From positions 1 to 64,000 of the forward strand of contig JAEXRP010000100.1 in the NCBI GenBank assembly GCA_023440705.1: a stretch of DNA of 64,000 nt, in the 5' to 3' direction. Of the stretch, positions 44,195 through 52,152 are shown in pieces. The notes under the pieces were generated by a model. It did no database searches. It worked only from the letters and a program-made list of their open reading frames with translations, and was not told the origin of the DNA. Made by a program: the position numbers and the translations under genes. How positions within the stretch are numbered: position 1 is the stretch's first letter; the number at the start of each line of letters is the position of its first letter. The stretch is from Soonwooa sp023440705. GTDB lineage: Bacteria; Bacteroidota; Bacteroidia; Flavobacteriales; Weeksellaceae.

Positions 44195-44947
44195 ATGTTT
44201 AGAAGATTATTTAAGGCAATAGGCGAATACGTTCTCTTGTTAGGAAAAGTAATAAGCAAACCGCAAAAAATGCAGGTTTTCATGAAGCTACTCATGAGAG
44301 AAATATACGACCTAGGCGTTAATTCGTTTGGATTGGTACTTTTCACATCTTTCTTCGTGGGCGCAGTTGTAGCCATCCAGATGTTTAACAATTTCTCAGC
44401 TTCTAGTTTTCCGATTCCTTTATCCTTTATTGGATATGCAACAAAGGTTGTCTTAATCCTTGAGTTTTCACCAACGATTATTTCGGTAATTCTTGCGGGT
44501 AAAGTAGGATCATATATTGCCTCAAGTATAGGAACAATGCGTGTTACAGAACAGATTGACGCACTAGATATTATGGGTGTTAACTCTCCAAATTTTTTGA
44601 TTTTACCTAAAATTTTTGCGAGCGTTATTTTTAATCCTTTATTAATTGCAATAAGTATTGCTGTAGGTATTTGGGGCGGACATATTGCAGGTATCGTTAC
44701 TAAAAACTGGACGGAAGCAGATTATATTACTGGTATCCAAATGTATATGCCATCATTCTTTATTTGGTATGCATTTTTGAAAACTGCAGTTTTTGCTTTT
44801 TTAATTGCCACAATTCCAGCTTATTTTGGATATAATGTAAAAGGAGGTTCATTAGAAGTTGGTCGTGCAAGTACGCAGGCGGTTGTTTGGACAATCGTAT
44901 CAATTATTATTTGTGACTTATTATTAACCCAAATGCTTTTAAGCTAA
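44195..44947 (+). CDS. mlaE: MlaE-type ABC transporter permease
   Basis: Permease of the Mla lipid transport system, which moves phospholipids between the membranes. The 250-residue protein has five to six membrane segments and the family motifs FFVGAVVAIQ near residue 50, EFSPTIISVILAGKVGSYIASSIGTMRVTEQIDALDIMGV (in part: GKVGSYIASSIG) near 107, and PLLIAISIAVGIWGG near 157. The stop codon overlaps the mlaF ATG by one base. Confidence 0.94.
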   Translation: MFRRLFKAIGEYVLLLGKVISKPQKMQVFMKLLMREIYDLGVNSFGLVLFTSFFVGAVVAIQMFNNFSASSFPIPLSFIGYATKVVLILEFSPTIISVILAGKVGSYIASSIGTMRVTEQIDALDIMGVNSPNFLILPKIFASVIFNPLLIAISIAVGIWGGHIAGIVTKNWTEADYITGIQMYMPSFFIWYAFLKTAVFAFLIATIPAYFGYNVKGGSLEVGRASTQAVVWTIVSIIICDLLLTQMLLS

Positions 44948-45726
44948 TGATTGAAGTTAAAGATTTAAAAAAGAGCTTTGACGGAACTGAAGTTCTTAAA
45001 GGTATTACTACAACTTTTGAAACAGGAAAAGTTAATCTCATTATCGGACAAAGTGGTTCTGGGAAAACAGTTTTTCTAAAAAGTTTACTTAATGTCTATC
45101 AACCTACAAGTGGCGCCATTTTGTTTGATGGCCGTAACATTGTTGATATGTCTCGTGACGAAAAGCAATTATTAAGATCAGAAATAGGAACAGTTTTCCA
45201 AGGAAGTGCGCTTTTTGACTCTATGACTGTTGAGGAGAATATACAATTCCCGCTAGATATGTTTACGAATATGACTTTCCGTGAAAAGAAACGTAAAGTT
45301 TTACAAGTAATTGGGCGTGTTAATTTGCAAAATGCCAATAGAAAATTCCCGTCAGAAATTTCTGGTGGAATGCAAAAACGTGTTGCCATCGCGAGAGCAA
45401 TTGTTAACAATCCGAAGTATCTTTTTTGTGACGAACCTAACTCTGGTCTAGATCCATATACATCTAATGTTATCGATGATCTTTTAATGGAAATTACAAA
45501 AGAATACAACACTACAACCATCATTAACACCCACGATATGAACTCGGTAATGACCATTGGAGAAAAGATTTTGTATCTTCGCCTCGGTGTTAAAGAATGG
45601 GAAGGCAATAAAGATATTTTGGCCACAGCTAAGAATAAAAACTTAATTGACTTCGTTTATTCATCAGAATTGTTCAAGCAATTAAGACATTTTATGCTTG
45701 AAAATGATCAAACAAGTTTAACGTAA
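44947..45726 (+). CDS. mlaF: MlaF-type ABC transporter ATPase
   Basis: ATPase partner of the upstream MlaE permease. The 259-residue protein has Walker A GQSGSGKT (near residue 35), the Q-loop FQGSALFDSMTVEEN near 87, signature SGGMQKR near 140 and Walker B LFCDEPNSGLDP near 160; the SALFDSMTV sequence is typical of MlaF. No mlaD (MCE-domain) gene follows; the next gene encodes a beta-barrel protein. Confidence 0.94.
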   Translation: MIEVKDLKKSFDGTEVLKGITTTFETGKVNLIIGQSGSGKTVFLKSLLNVYQPTSGAILFDGRNIVDMSRDEKQLLRSEIGTVFQGSALFDSMTVEENIQFPLDMFTNMTFREKKRKVLQVIGRVNLQNANRKFPSEISGGMQKRVAIARAIVNNPKYLFCDEPNSGLDPYTSNVIDDLLMEITKEYNTTTIINTHDMNSVMTIGEKILYLRLGVKEWEGNKDILATAKNKNLIDFVYSSELFKQLRHFMLENDQTSLT

Positions 45727-45739
45727 AATTTATATATTC

Positions 45740-46378
45740 ATGAAAAAATTAATCACAGCGATGGCAATGTTTGCAAGTGTTGCAGCATTTTCGCAAGTTA
45801 CATTAGGAGCGAGAGCTAACCTTTTGTTCAATACGTCTTCAGCAAAATGGAAGGATATTAAAAACACGGCTTCTAATGCTTGGGAAAGCAACGGAAAGAG
45901 CAACACTGGATTTAATTTTGGTCTTTCTGCTAAAATTAATCTTCCAGTAACTTCTTTGTTTGTAATGCCCGAAATCTATTACACAAGTATCAAAAACTCT
46001 GTTGAAGTTAATGATCCTGTTGCTGGTAAAAATATAGAATTAGAGGCGAAAAATGACAGAATAGACATTCCTGTTTTGTTAGGTTACAATCTAATGGGAG
46101 AAACTTTGAGCGCTTTTGTTGGTCCTGTTTTTTCAGTTAATACTTCAAAAGACAATAAGTTTGAAAACTTTACAGAATCTGAAGCTAAAGACTTTGGTGT
46201 TGGTTACCAATTTGGTGCAAATGTAACACTTAAGAAATTCGTTATCAATGCAAGATACGAAGGAGCTTTCTCTAAAGATGAAAGAAAATTCATCAACACA
46301 GTTGGTGGTAACAGTACAGAGATTAACTATGACAATAGACCAAGCTTCTTTATCCTAGGTTTGGGTTACAATTTCTAG
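45740..46378 (+). CDS. Outer-membrane beta-barrel (porin-like) protein
   Basis: The 212-residue product has a signal peptide (MKKLITAMAMFASVAAFSQ) and alternating hydrophobic/polar strands ending in FILGLGYNF, the C-terminal aromatic expected of an outer-membrane barrel. It resembles the small porin-family / PorT-like barrels of Bacteroidota, of about eight strands. It starts 13 bases after mlaF and may be part of that operon, although no link between the two is known. Confidence 0.85.
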   Translation: MKKLITAMAMFASVAAFSQVTLGARANLLFNTSSAKWKDIKNTASNAWESNGKSNTGFNFGLSAKINLPVTSLFVMPEIYYTSIKNSVEVNDPVAGKNIELEAKNDRIDIPVLLGYNLMGETLSAFVGPVFSVNTSKDNKFENFTESEAKDFGVGYQFGANVTLKKFVINARYEGAFSKDERKFINTVGGNSTEINYDNRPSFFILGLGYNF

Positions 46379-46401
46379 TAAAAGAAAATTTCATTAAATA
46401 A

Positions 46402-46433
46402 AAAGAGCAGAATTACAAATAATTCTGCTCTTT
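46402..46433. terminator. Bidirectional terminator after the beta-barrel gene
   Basis: AAAGAGCAGAATT and AATTCTGCTCTTT form a perfect stem with a 6-base loop, with A's before and T's after. It overlaps the stop region of the convergent small membrane protein gene. Confidence 0.8.
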
Positions 46434-46730
46434 GTTTTGTTGCTTAGCCGCCTCTTCCTGTTCTTTAGCCAAAGCTTGTTGTTGTTTTTCAAGCTCTAAC
46501 TTATCTTTTTGCAGTTGCTTGTAAGCCTTTCTGCGCTCATCTTCCTTGATAGCACTTCCCTTACTCACATAGCCAACAATTCCTCCGATTATCAAACCCA
46601 AACCGACGCCGGCCATTATTCCCATAAAATGGGACAGTTTCATTTCTCCTACAGAAAAATTGGTTGTTGCGTAAAATAGTAAAGCAGCAATTCCAAATAG
46701 GACTAATCCTATAATTGTTAAACTTCTCAT
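46413..46730 (-). CDS. Small two-helix membrane protein with charged coiled-coil tail
   Basis: The 105-residue product has two membrane helices (about 4-22 and 36-58) separated by a short loop, then a Lys/Glu/Gln-rich tail (about 65-105) likely to form a coiled coil. I do not recognise the family. The gene stands alone, converging on the beta-barrel gene; its 3' end lies in the shared terminator. Confidence 0.65.
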   Translation of the reverse strand: MRSLTIIGLVLFGIAALLFYATTNFSVGEMKLSHFMGIMAGVGLGLIIGGIVGYVSKGSAIKEDERRKAYKQLQKDKLELEKQQQALAKEQEEAAKQQNKEQNYL

Positions 46731-47027
46731 AGTTTTATTTTTTGTGTTTTAAGATACAAATTTAAGAATGCATCTTGTAATAATTATATTTTTTTAAAAA
46801 GCTTTTGAAAAAAAATATAGTATAAATATCGACTAATTTTTAAGAATAATGCAAAACATCCCAACGTAACACAAAGCTACAATGTGTATACATAAAAAAA
46901 CACAACTTATTGATTAATAAAGCAATACAAGTATTCAATTTGCATAACATTTCAAACAATTAACATTCTTCATGATAAAATAATTCTTTATTTTTTAATT
47001 TTGTCTAAAATTTAATACAAATTGATA
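46731..47027. other. Intergenic region upstream of the split surface protein gene
   Basis: Nearly 300 bases of AT-rich DNA between divergent genes. TAATTTTG at 46996-47003 is a possible -7 box for the plus-strand gene. No ORF or structured RNA is apparent. Confidence 0.4.
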
Positions 47028-47249
47028 ATGAAAAAAAGAATTCTAGGCATTGCCTTATTATGTTCATTTTTATTTGCTTCAGCACAAGTTGGGATAGATA
47101 CAACCGCGCCCAATTCAACATTGCATGTTCGCGAAAAACGTAATACAGCAAACACCAATACAGCAACTGCAAAGGATGGTATTATCCCTCCATCTTTGAC
47201 AAAGAAAGAACTTTCGCTTAAAGCATCGGGTACTTATAGCAGCTTGTAA
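47028..47249 (+). pseudogene. 5' part of a surface protein gene, ended by an in-frame TAA
   Basis: The first 73 codons encode a signal peptide (MKKRILGIALLCSFLFASAQ) and the start of a secreted protein (VGIDTTAPNSTLHVREK, KDGIIPPSLTKKELSLKA). Translation stops at TAA (47247-47249), but the same frame continues without a break as NGAMVFVTD, exactly as in intact relatives where an amino acid such as Gln joins the two parts. A single change from CAA to TAA would explain it. ATG is preferred over a TTG two codons upstream. Confidence 0.75.
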
Positions 47250-47258
47250 AATGGAGCC

Positions 47259-49244
47259 ATGGTTTTCGTGACCGATGTGTCATTAGCAACAAATGCAACA
47301 GATCCAAGTTTTGCCCAAGTTTCTAATATTGATTCAGCGGGATACTATTATTATAGCTCAACTGCAAACAAATGGATTAAATTAACGCCTAATGTTCCTG
47401 TTCAAGATTTACGCATGCTTACAAACAATAACCATGTAACTCAAGATGCTGGAGTCGGAAGCAATGGAACATCATTAGGAACTGGAACAGATAATATTGC
47501 CATTGGGAAAGACGGTCAAAAATCTATTACTTCGGGAACTAGAAACATCTCCATAGGCACCAACGTCTTAAGCTCTAACACTACTGGCAACGGCGCAATC
47601 GGCATTGGTTACAATGCCTTATCAAAAGTAATAGCCACATATGGCACAACCGCACCTATAGCAATTGGTGAAAGCGCTTTGCAAAATCTTACTTCTGGTG
47701 ACTCTATGTTAGCGATTGGTAACAATGCTTTATCAACAATTACTAACGGAGGAAACTATTCTATTGCAATTGGTAATAGCGCACTTGCAGCAAACAACAA
47801 TAGTTGGAACACCGCCGTTGGAGTAAACTCTTTACAAAGTGCAACTGGCAGTAATAATTCCGCATTTGGATATCGCACCGGAAATTCAATGACCACAGGT
47901 GTAAACAATACATATATTGGCGCCTCGACTGCAGTATTTCTTAAATCTAGCGTTGATCATAATCAAAATACATTTGTAGGATCTCAAATCACACAAAACA
48001 CATCAGGAACTACACCTGGTTTTGATGTCAAATATGATGGAGTATCAGCATTAGGAGCAACCTCCCTACAAAAGCTACCAACGACTTTAAATGCTATTAG
48101 CCAATCGAGTTTTTTAGGAACAAACGCTACTGTAGCACCATCCTACACAGAAACAAGTCTAAACTTTGGAACAGCAATTGGGGCGCAAGCTAAAGTGGGC
48201 GCAAGTAATTCAATTGTCTTAGGAAGACTACCAAATTCTACGTTAGACACTAATGGTATACCAACTACTAATCCTCAAGATAATGTAGGCATCGGTGTAA
48301 TTGCACCAACAAATGCTTTACATGTCAAAACTACAGCGCCAGCCGACCCTGTAAGAATCGAAGGTCTACAGGCCGAATCTGCAACGACAAATAATGTTCT
48401 TGTTGTCGATGGAACAGGTGTTATAAAAACTGCCAGCCGTAGTAGCATGTCTGGTGGAGCTACAGTTACCGCTAGTAATGGATTAAATAAATCTACAAAT
48501 GATATACAACTTGGTGGTCCGTTGTCTAAAGCGACAACAATTGCGCAAGGCGCTAATTCTTTAGCTTTTACAAGTACAGTAACCAACGCGTTCTCAGTAG
48601 ATGGAAGTACATTATCGGTTGATGCAGCTAACCATCGTGTGGGTATTGGTACAACAACACCCGCTCAAAAACTACATGTTTCATCTGGTAATGTTCAAAT
48701 TAACGACATTAATACAAATATAGGTGCTTCTGGAATTGACAGACAAGTTGTGGCTGACGCTAATGGTGTGCTAAAAACTATTAATTTTGGCAATTATACA
48801 GTTTTCCATGCACAATTAAAAGCAACTCAACCAATTCCAGCCAACACTATTACAACGCTTTTATATAACACTCCCGTAACTAACTCTGGTCTTTACTCTT
48901 ATAACACCGATACTGGGATACTGACCTTTAATGAAGCAGGAAATTACCTTATAACGATGCAAGCAGGTTTTGGTAATCTACTAGAAAAATCGCAGATGGT
49001 ATTGGGGATTAGAACGATAACAACCGATGTATACTTGGGAAGAGGTAGTCACTATAATGCAGTTGCAACTGGTCCTGCAGTTGGTGAGTTAATGTCTTAC
49101 ACTACAATGCTTCAGGTTCTAAAAGGTCAACAGATTAAATTTACTGCGGTTGTAAATGTTGGATCTAATAATACTGTTCTAAAAGATGAATCAGGTGGTA
49201 CTGGAAGTGGTAATGTCACTAATGTAACTATTCAAAAAATATAA
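47259..49244 (+). CDS. Main part of the split surface protein: YadA-head-like repeats plus C1q-like domain
   Basis: The 661-residue open frame is in register with the signal-peptide fragment just upstream and has no signal of its own, so it is probably the body of an inactivated or allele-specific gene. About residues 60-260 contain repeated AIG/SIG-type units (NIAIGKDG, NISIGTNVL, AIGIGYNAL, MLAIGNNAL, SIAIGNSAL) as in YadA-type adhesin heads. Two SVGIG..TP.N/Q-LHV units follow (near 345 and 460). The last 130 residues look like a jelly-roll (C1q/TNF-like) domain. The product would be a secreted fibre or adhesin. Confidence 0.7.
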   Translation: MVFVTDVSLATNATDPSFAQVSNIDSAGYYYYSSTANKWIKLTPNVPVQDLRMLTNNNHVTQDAGVGSNGTSLGTGTDNIAIGKDGQKSITSGTRNISIGTNVLSSNTTGNGAIGIGYNALSKVIATYGTTAPIAIGESALQNLTSGDSMLAIGNNALSTITNGGNYSIAIGNSALAANNNSWNTAVGVNSLQSATGSNNSAFGYRTGNSMTTGVNNTYIGASTAVFLKSSVDHNQNTFVGSQITQNTSGTTPGFDVKYDGVSALGATSLQKLPTTLNAISQSSFLGTNATVAPSYTETSLNFGTAIGAQAKVGASNSIVLGRLPNSTLDTNGIPTTNPQDNVGIGVIAPTNALHVKTTAPADPVRIEGLQAESATTNNVLVVDGTGVIKTASRSSMSGGATVTASNGLNKSTNDIQLGGPLSKATTIAQGANSLAFTSTVTNAFSVDGSTLSVDAANHRVGIGTTTPAQKLHVSSGNVQINDINTNIGASGIDRQVVADANGVLKTINFGNYTVFHAQLKATQPIPANTITTLLYNTPVTNSGLYSYNTDTGILTFNEAGNYLITMQAGFGNLLEKSQMVLGIRTITTDVYLGRGSHYNAVATGPAVGELMSYTTMLQVLKGQQIKFTAVVNVGSNNTVLKDESGGTGSGNVTNVTIQKI

Positions 49245-49253
49245 ATTCTATAT

Positions 49254-49288
49254 AAGAGATTAAGTTTGGAGCTTAATCTCTTTTTTTT
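49254..49288 (+). terminator. Terminator after the split surface protein gene
   Basis: AAGAGATTAAG and CTTAATCTCTT form an 11-pair stem around a 7-base loop, followed by a run of T. Confidence 0.85.
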
Positions 49289-49346
49289 AAATTTTAAGCA
49301 TTTCTAGAGTAAGTGGGATTCAAAAAACCCGATTTATAATTGAAAA

Positions 49347-49373
49347 TTGGTAATCTTATAAAAGCTATCTTTG
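49347..49373 (+). promoter_or_regulatory. Candidate promoter of the NrtR-type regulator gene
   Basis: TTG (49347-49349) and TATCTTTG (49366-49373) are separated by 16 bases. The -7 box overlaps the candidate operator that follows, consistent with autorepression. Confidence 0.5.
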
Positions 49374-49390
49374 TGTTAAAATAACGCAAA
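49370..49390. promoter_or_regulatory. Candidate NrtR operator 1
   Basis: TTTGTGT and ACGCAAA flank a 7-base AT spacer, an inverted repeat with one mismatch, ending one base before the regulator's ATG. The same arms and spacing recur before the TonB-dependent receptor gene. Confidence 0.55.
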
Positions 49391-49391
49391 A

Positions 49392-50066
49392 ATGCAAAAT
49401 ATAAAAATAGCTGTTGACTCTGTTGTATTTGGATATTTCGAAAATAGAGAATTGCACATTCTTTTAATTAAAAGAAATATAGAACCTTTCCTCGACTCTT
49501 GGGCACTACCTGGTGGTTTAGTAAAAAATGAAGAAACTTTGGAGGAAGCTATTTCTCGGGAACTTCACGAGGAAACTGGTGTCAACACAACCTTCATTGA
49601 ACAGCTATACACATTCGGAGAACTCAATCGGGATCCTAGAAATCGCGTTATTTCGGTGGCTTATCTTGGTCTTGTTAATCCAAAATCTTACGACCTAAAA
49701 GCGTCCACGGATGCATCGGACGCACAATGGTTTAGTATTAGTAATCTACCCAATCTTGCATTCGATCACTTAATGATTGTTACAAAAGCATTAGAACGTC
49801 TACGAACTAAAATCCAATATCAGCCAATTGGTTTTAATCTTTTAAAAACTGAGTTTGCATTTTCGGATCTAGAAAGTCTTTATCAAAGTATTTTAGGAAG
49901 AGACATTGATCGTCGTAATTTCAGAAAAAAAATAATGAGTTACAATCTTCTAATCGAAACCAAGAATTTAAGAAAAGAAGGAAGCGGTCGACCAGCTAAA
50001 TTATTTCAATTTAATCAAGAGAAATATCAGAGTTTAGAACAGCAAGGCTTTTATTTCGAAATTTAA
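49392..50066 (+). CDS. NrtR-type regulator: NUDIX domain with C-terminal winged helix
   Basis: NrtR-family proteins combine a NUDIX domain, which senses a nucleotide ligand such as ADP-ribose, with a DNA-binding domain, and control NAD salvage genes in many bacteria; some Bacteroidota members control sugar genes instead. The 224-residue protein has the NUDIX region with LPGGLVKNEETLEEAISRELHEETG (in part: SRELHEETG; near residues 40-62) and a winged helix from about 150 (DRRNFRKKIM, EGSGRPAKLFQF). Its neighbours, a receptor and NadR, support NAD control. Confidence 0.85.
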   Translation: MQNIKIAVDSVVFGYFENRELHILLIKRNIEPFLDSWALPGGLVKNEETLEEAISRELHEETGVNTTFIEQLYTFGELNRDPRNRVISVAYLGLVNPKSYDLKASTDASDAQWFSISNLPNLAFDHLMIVTKALERLRTKIQYQPIGFNLLKTEFAFSDLESLYQSILGRDIDRRNFRKKIMSYNLLIETKNLRKEGSGRPAKLFQFNQEKYQSLEQQGFYFEI

Positions 50067-50093
50067 TTTTGCATATTGGTTTTCAGCATTTTA

Positions 50094-50118
50094 TATATTT
50101 GCGTAAAATAAACATTAA
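50094..50118. promoter_or_regulatory. Candidate weak NrtR operator with overlapping -7 box
   Basis: TATATTTG (50094-50101) matches TAnnTTTG and runs into TTTGCGT, spacer, ACATTAA; the right arm matches the operator arm in 5 of 7 positions. It lies 55 bases upstream of operator 2. Confidence 0.3.
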
Positions 50119-50125
50119 TTAAAAT

Positions 50126-50156
50126 TTTGAAAGTTAAAAAATCAATTATACATTTG
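50126..50156 (+). promoter_or_regulatory. Promoter of the receptor-nadR unit
   Basis: TTTG (50126-50129), 19 bases, then TACATTTG (50149-50156): a complete match in sequence and spacing to the Bacteroidota promoter pattern. Operator 2 overlaps its -7 box. Confidence 0.7.
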
Positions 50157-50173
50157 TGTAAAACTAACACAAA
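50153..50173. promoter_or_regulatory. Candidate NrtR operator 2
   Basis: TTTGTGT and ACACAAA form a perfect 7-base inverted repeat with a 7-base spacer. It starts inside the -7 box and ends at the base before the receptor ATG, so a bound protein would block transcription. Confidence 0.6.
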
Positions 50174-52150
50174 ATGAAACATTTAATCATAATCCTAATT
50201 TTATTTGCGGCTATTCAAACTAATGCTCAAAAACAAGATAGCATCCAAAATATTGACAGTATTGTTATTATAAGCCAAGCCAAAAAGTTAGACGCAGTCA
50301 ATTACCTCAATTATCTTCCACAAAAAGACGTTCAGAATAATGGTACAGAACTTCCCTTTCTTATCAATAAACTTCCTGCTGTAACCGCCTATTCGGACAC
50401 TGGCAGCAACAACGGATATTCATATTACAGAATTCGAGGCATCGACCAGACACGTGTTAATGTTAACTTCGAAGGCGCTCCTATGAACGAGCCAGAAGAT
50501 CAAGGTGCATATTTTTCTAATTTCCCTGATTTTTTTAATTCGATTGATTTTTTGCAACTTCAAAAAGGCATTGGACTCAGCAAAAACGGAACAGCCAGTT
50601 ATGGTGGAAGTTTACAAATTAATGCGCCAAATCTTCATCAAAGAGCGTTAGAATTTGGAACAGATTACGGATCTTACAATGCATTTCGAGCTTATGCTAA
50701 ATACACTTCAGGACTGATAAAGAACAAAGCAATCCACGTAAGAGTCAGCGAAATTTACAACGGAGGTTACAAGTATAACTCGACAAATCATGGGCAATCT
50801 GCAATGATAAGCACAGGTATTTTTAATCCGAAATCTACATGGAAGTTCAACACAGTTATCGGAAATCAAAATAACGATTTGGCTTGGCTTGGCGTTACGA
50901 AAGAACAAATTGATCATGATCCTCGTACCAATGCGAATAGAAACGAAAAAGATCATTTCTTCCAGAGTTTTTTCCAATTATCAAATCAGACTAAACTTGG
51001 GCAAAATACAACTTGGCAAAATGCTGTTCATTATACATTTCTAAAAGGAAATTATGACTTTAACCTCAATAACTTTATTGGACTTCCAGAAGATGCTGAA
51101 ATCTACAACTATGGTTTCCAATCTAACTTTGGTGGGTTTTATTCTAATTTAGAAACAAAATGGAACCACTTAAAAATACAAACTGGAGTTAATGCCAATT
51201 GGTATAATCGCGATCATATTTTCACAGAAAAGCAACAAGGTCAACTTTACAAAAATACTGGTTACAAAAACGACTTTAGTGCATTTGTAAAGGCAGATTA
51301 TCACTGGGAAAAAATAAAAATTTCTGGAAGCCTACAATACAGATATGCAAAATTCTCTTACAAAGGCGACGCAGAACTTACACCGCTAGAATGGGATTTT
51401 TTAAACCCAAAATTTGGAATAACTTATAGCTTAAAACCAAATCAAGAGTTGTATTTCAGTCTAGGAAAAGTTGGAAGAGAACCTACCAGAAACGATATTT
51501 TTGCAGGAAATGATAATTTATCTCTTGACGAGAACAATGAATTAATTTTGGGTACGACAACACCAGAATATGTCACCGATTACGAATTAGGTTATCGTTA
51601 TTTTAGTAACAAACTAAAAATATCTGCGAATCTTTTTGTCATGAATTTTAAAGATGAAATTGTTTTAAATGGACAGTTTGGACCCAACGGAATTGCGCTA
51701 ACCAACAAGGTGGACAAAAGTTACAGAATGGGACTTGAATTATCAGCTGATTATAAACTTAATGACAATTGGATCCTGTCAAATAACAGCTCTTGGATGT
51801 CTTCAAAAATCAAACAAAGCACTGAAAGTTTTACTCCAATACTAACACCAAAATTAGTTGTAAATCAAGAAATTAAACACACAAAAAATGCTTTGCAACT
51901 ACTAGCAAGTTATCGTTATCAAGCTACATCTTTTATTAATTTTGCAAACGACAAAAAAATACCATCTTATCAACTTGTAAACGCAGCTGCATTCTACAAT
52001 TTCACAAAATGGGAAGTTGGTTTTCTTGTCAATAATATCTTCAATAATATATATTTTAATAATGCTTACGTTGAGACGGATGGCACGGCAAAATACTTTG
52101 CACAAATGCCAAGAAACTTCATGATAAGTATTAAATATAAAGCATTTTAG
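50174..52150 (+). CDS. TonB-dependent receptor of the NAD locus
   Basis: Outer-membrane transporter, by context for an NAD precursor such as nicotinamide riboside. The 658-residue protein has a signal peptide (MKHLIIILILFAAIQTNAQ), a plug domain (YRIRGIDQTRVNVNFEGAPMNEPED near residue 85, here in part: IRGIDQTRVN), and a barrel ending in MISIKYKAF with a C-terminal aromatic. It lacks the carboxypeptidase-like N-terminal domain of SusC-type receptors. nadR starts 2 bases later, so the two are co-translated. Confidence 0.88.
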   Translation: MKHLIIILILFAAIQTNAQKQDSIQNIDSIVIISQAKKLDAVNYLNYLPQKDVQNNGTELPFLINKLPAVTAYSDTGSNNGYSYYRIRGIDQTRVNVNFEGAPMNEPEDQGAYFSNFPDFFNSIDFLQLQKGIGLSKNGTASYGGSLQINAPNLHQRALEFGTDYGSYNAFRAYAKYTSGLIKNKAIHVRVSEIYNGGYKYNSTNHGQSAMISTGIFNPKSTWKFNTVIGNQNNDLAWLGVTKEQIDHDPRTNANRNEKDHFFQSFFQLSNQTKLGQNTTWQNAVHYTFLKGNYDFNLNNFIGLPEDAEIYNYGFQSNFGGFYSNLETKWNHLKIQTGVNANWYNRDHIFTEKQQGQLYKNTGYKNDFSAFVKADYHWEKIKISGSLQYRYAKFSYKGDAELTPLEWDFLNPKFGITYSLKPNQELYFSLGKVGREPTRNDIFAGNDNLSLDENNELILGTTTPEYVTDYELGYRYFSNKLKISANLFVMNFKDEIVLNGQFGPNGIALTNKVDKSYRMGLELSADYKLNDNWILSNNSSWMSSKIKQSTESFTPILTPKLVVNQEIKHTKNALQLLASYRYQATSFINFANDKKIPSYQLVNAAAFYNFTKWEVGFLVNNIFNNIYFNNAYVETDGTAKYFAQMPRNFMISIKYKAF

Positions 52151-52152
52151 TC

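Noticed and set aside
45099..45626. A 175-residue open frame on the minus strand opposite mlaF
   Set aside because: It lies entirely antisense to a convincingly identified ATPase gene, and its translation has no recognisable domain or start context; it is a shadow of the mlaF coding sequence.
47247..47249. Programmed stop-codon readthrough at the TAA
   Set aside because: TAA is the least likely stop to be read through and no stimulating structure or selenocysteine-type signal is evident next to it; a nonsense mutation is simpler.
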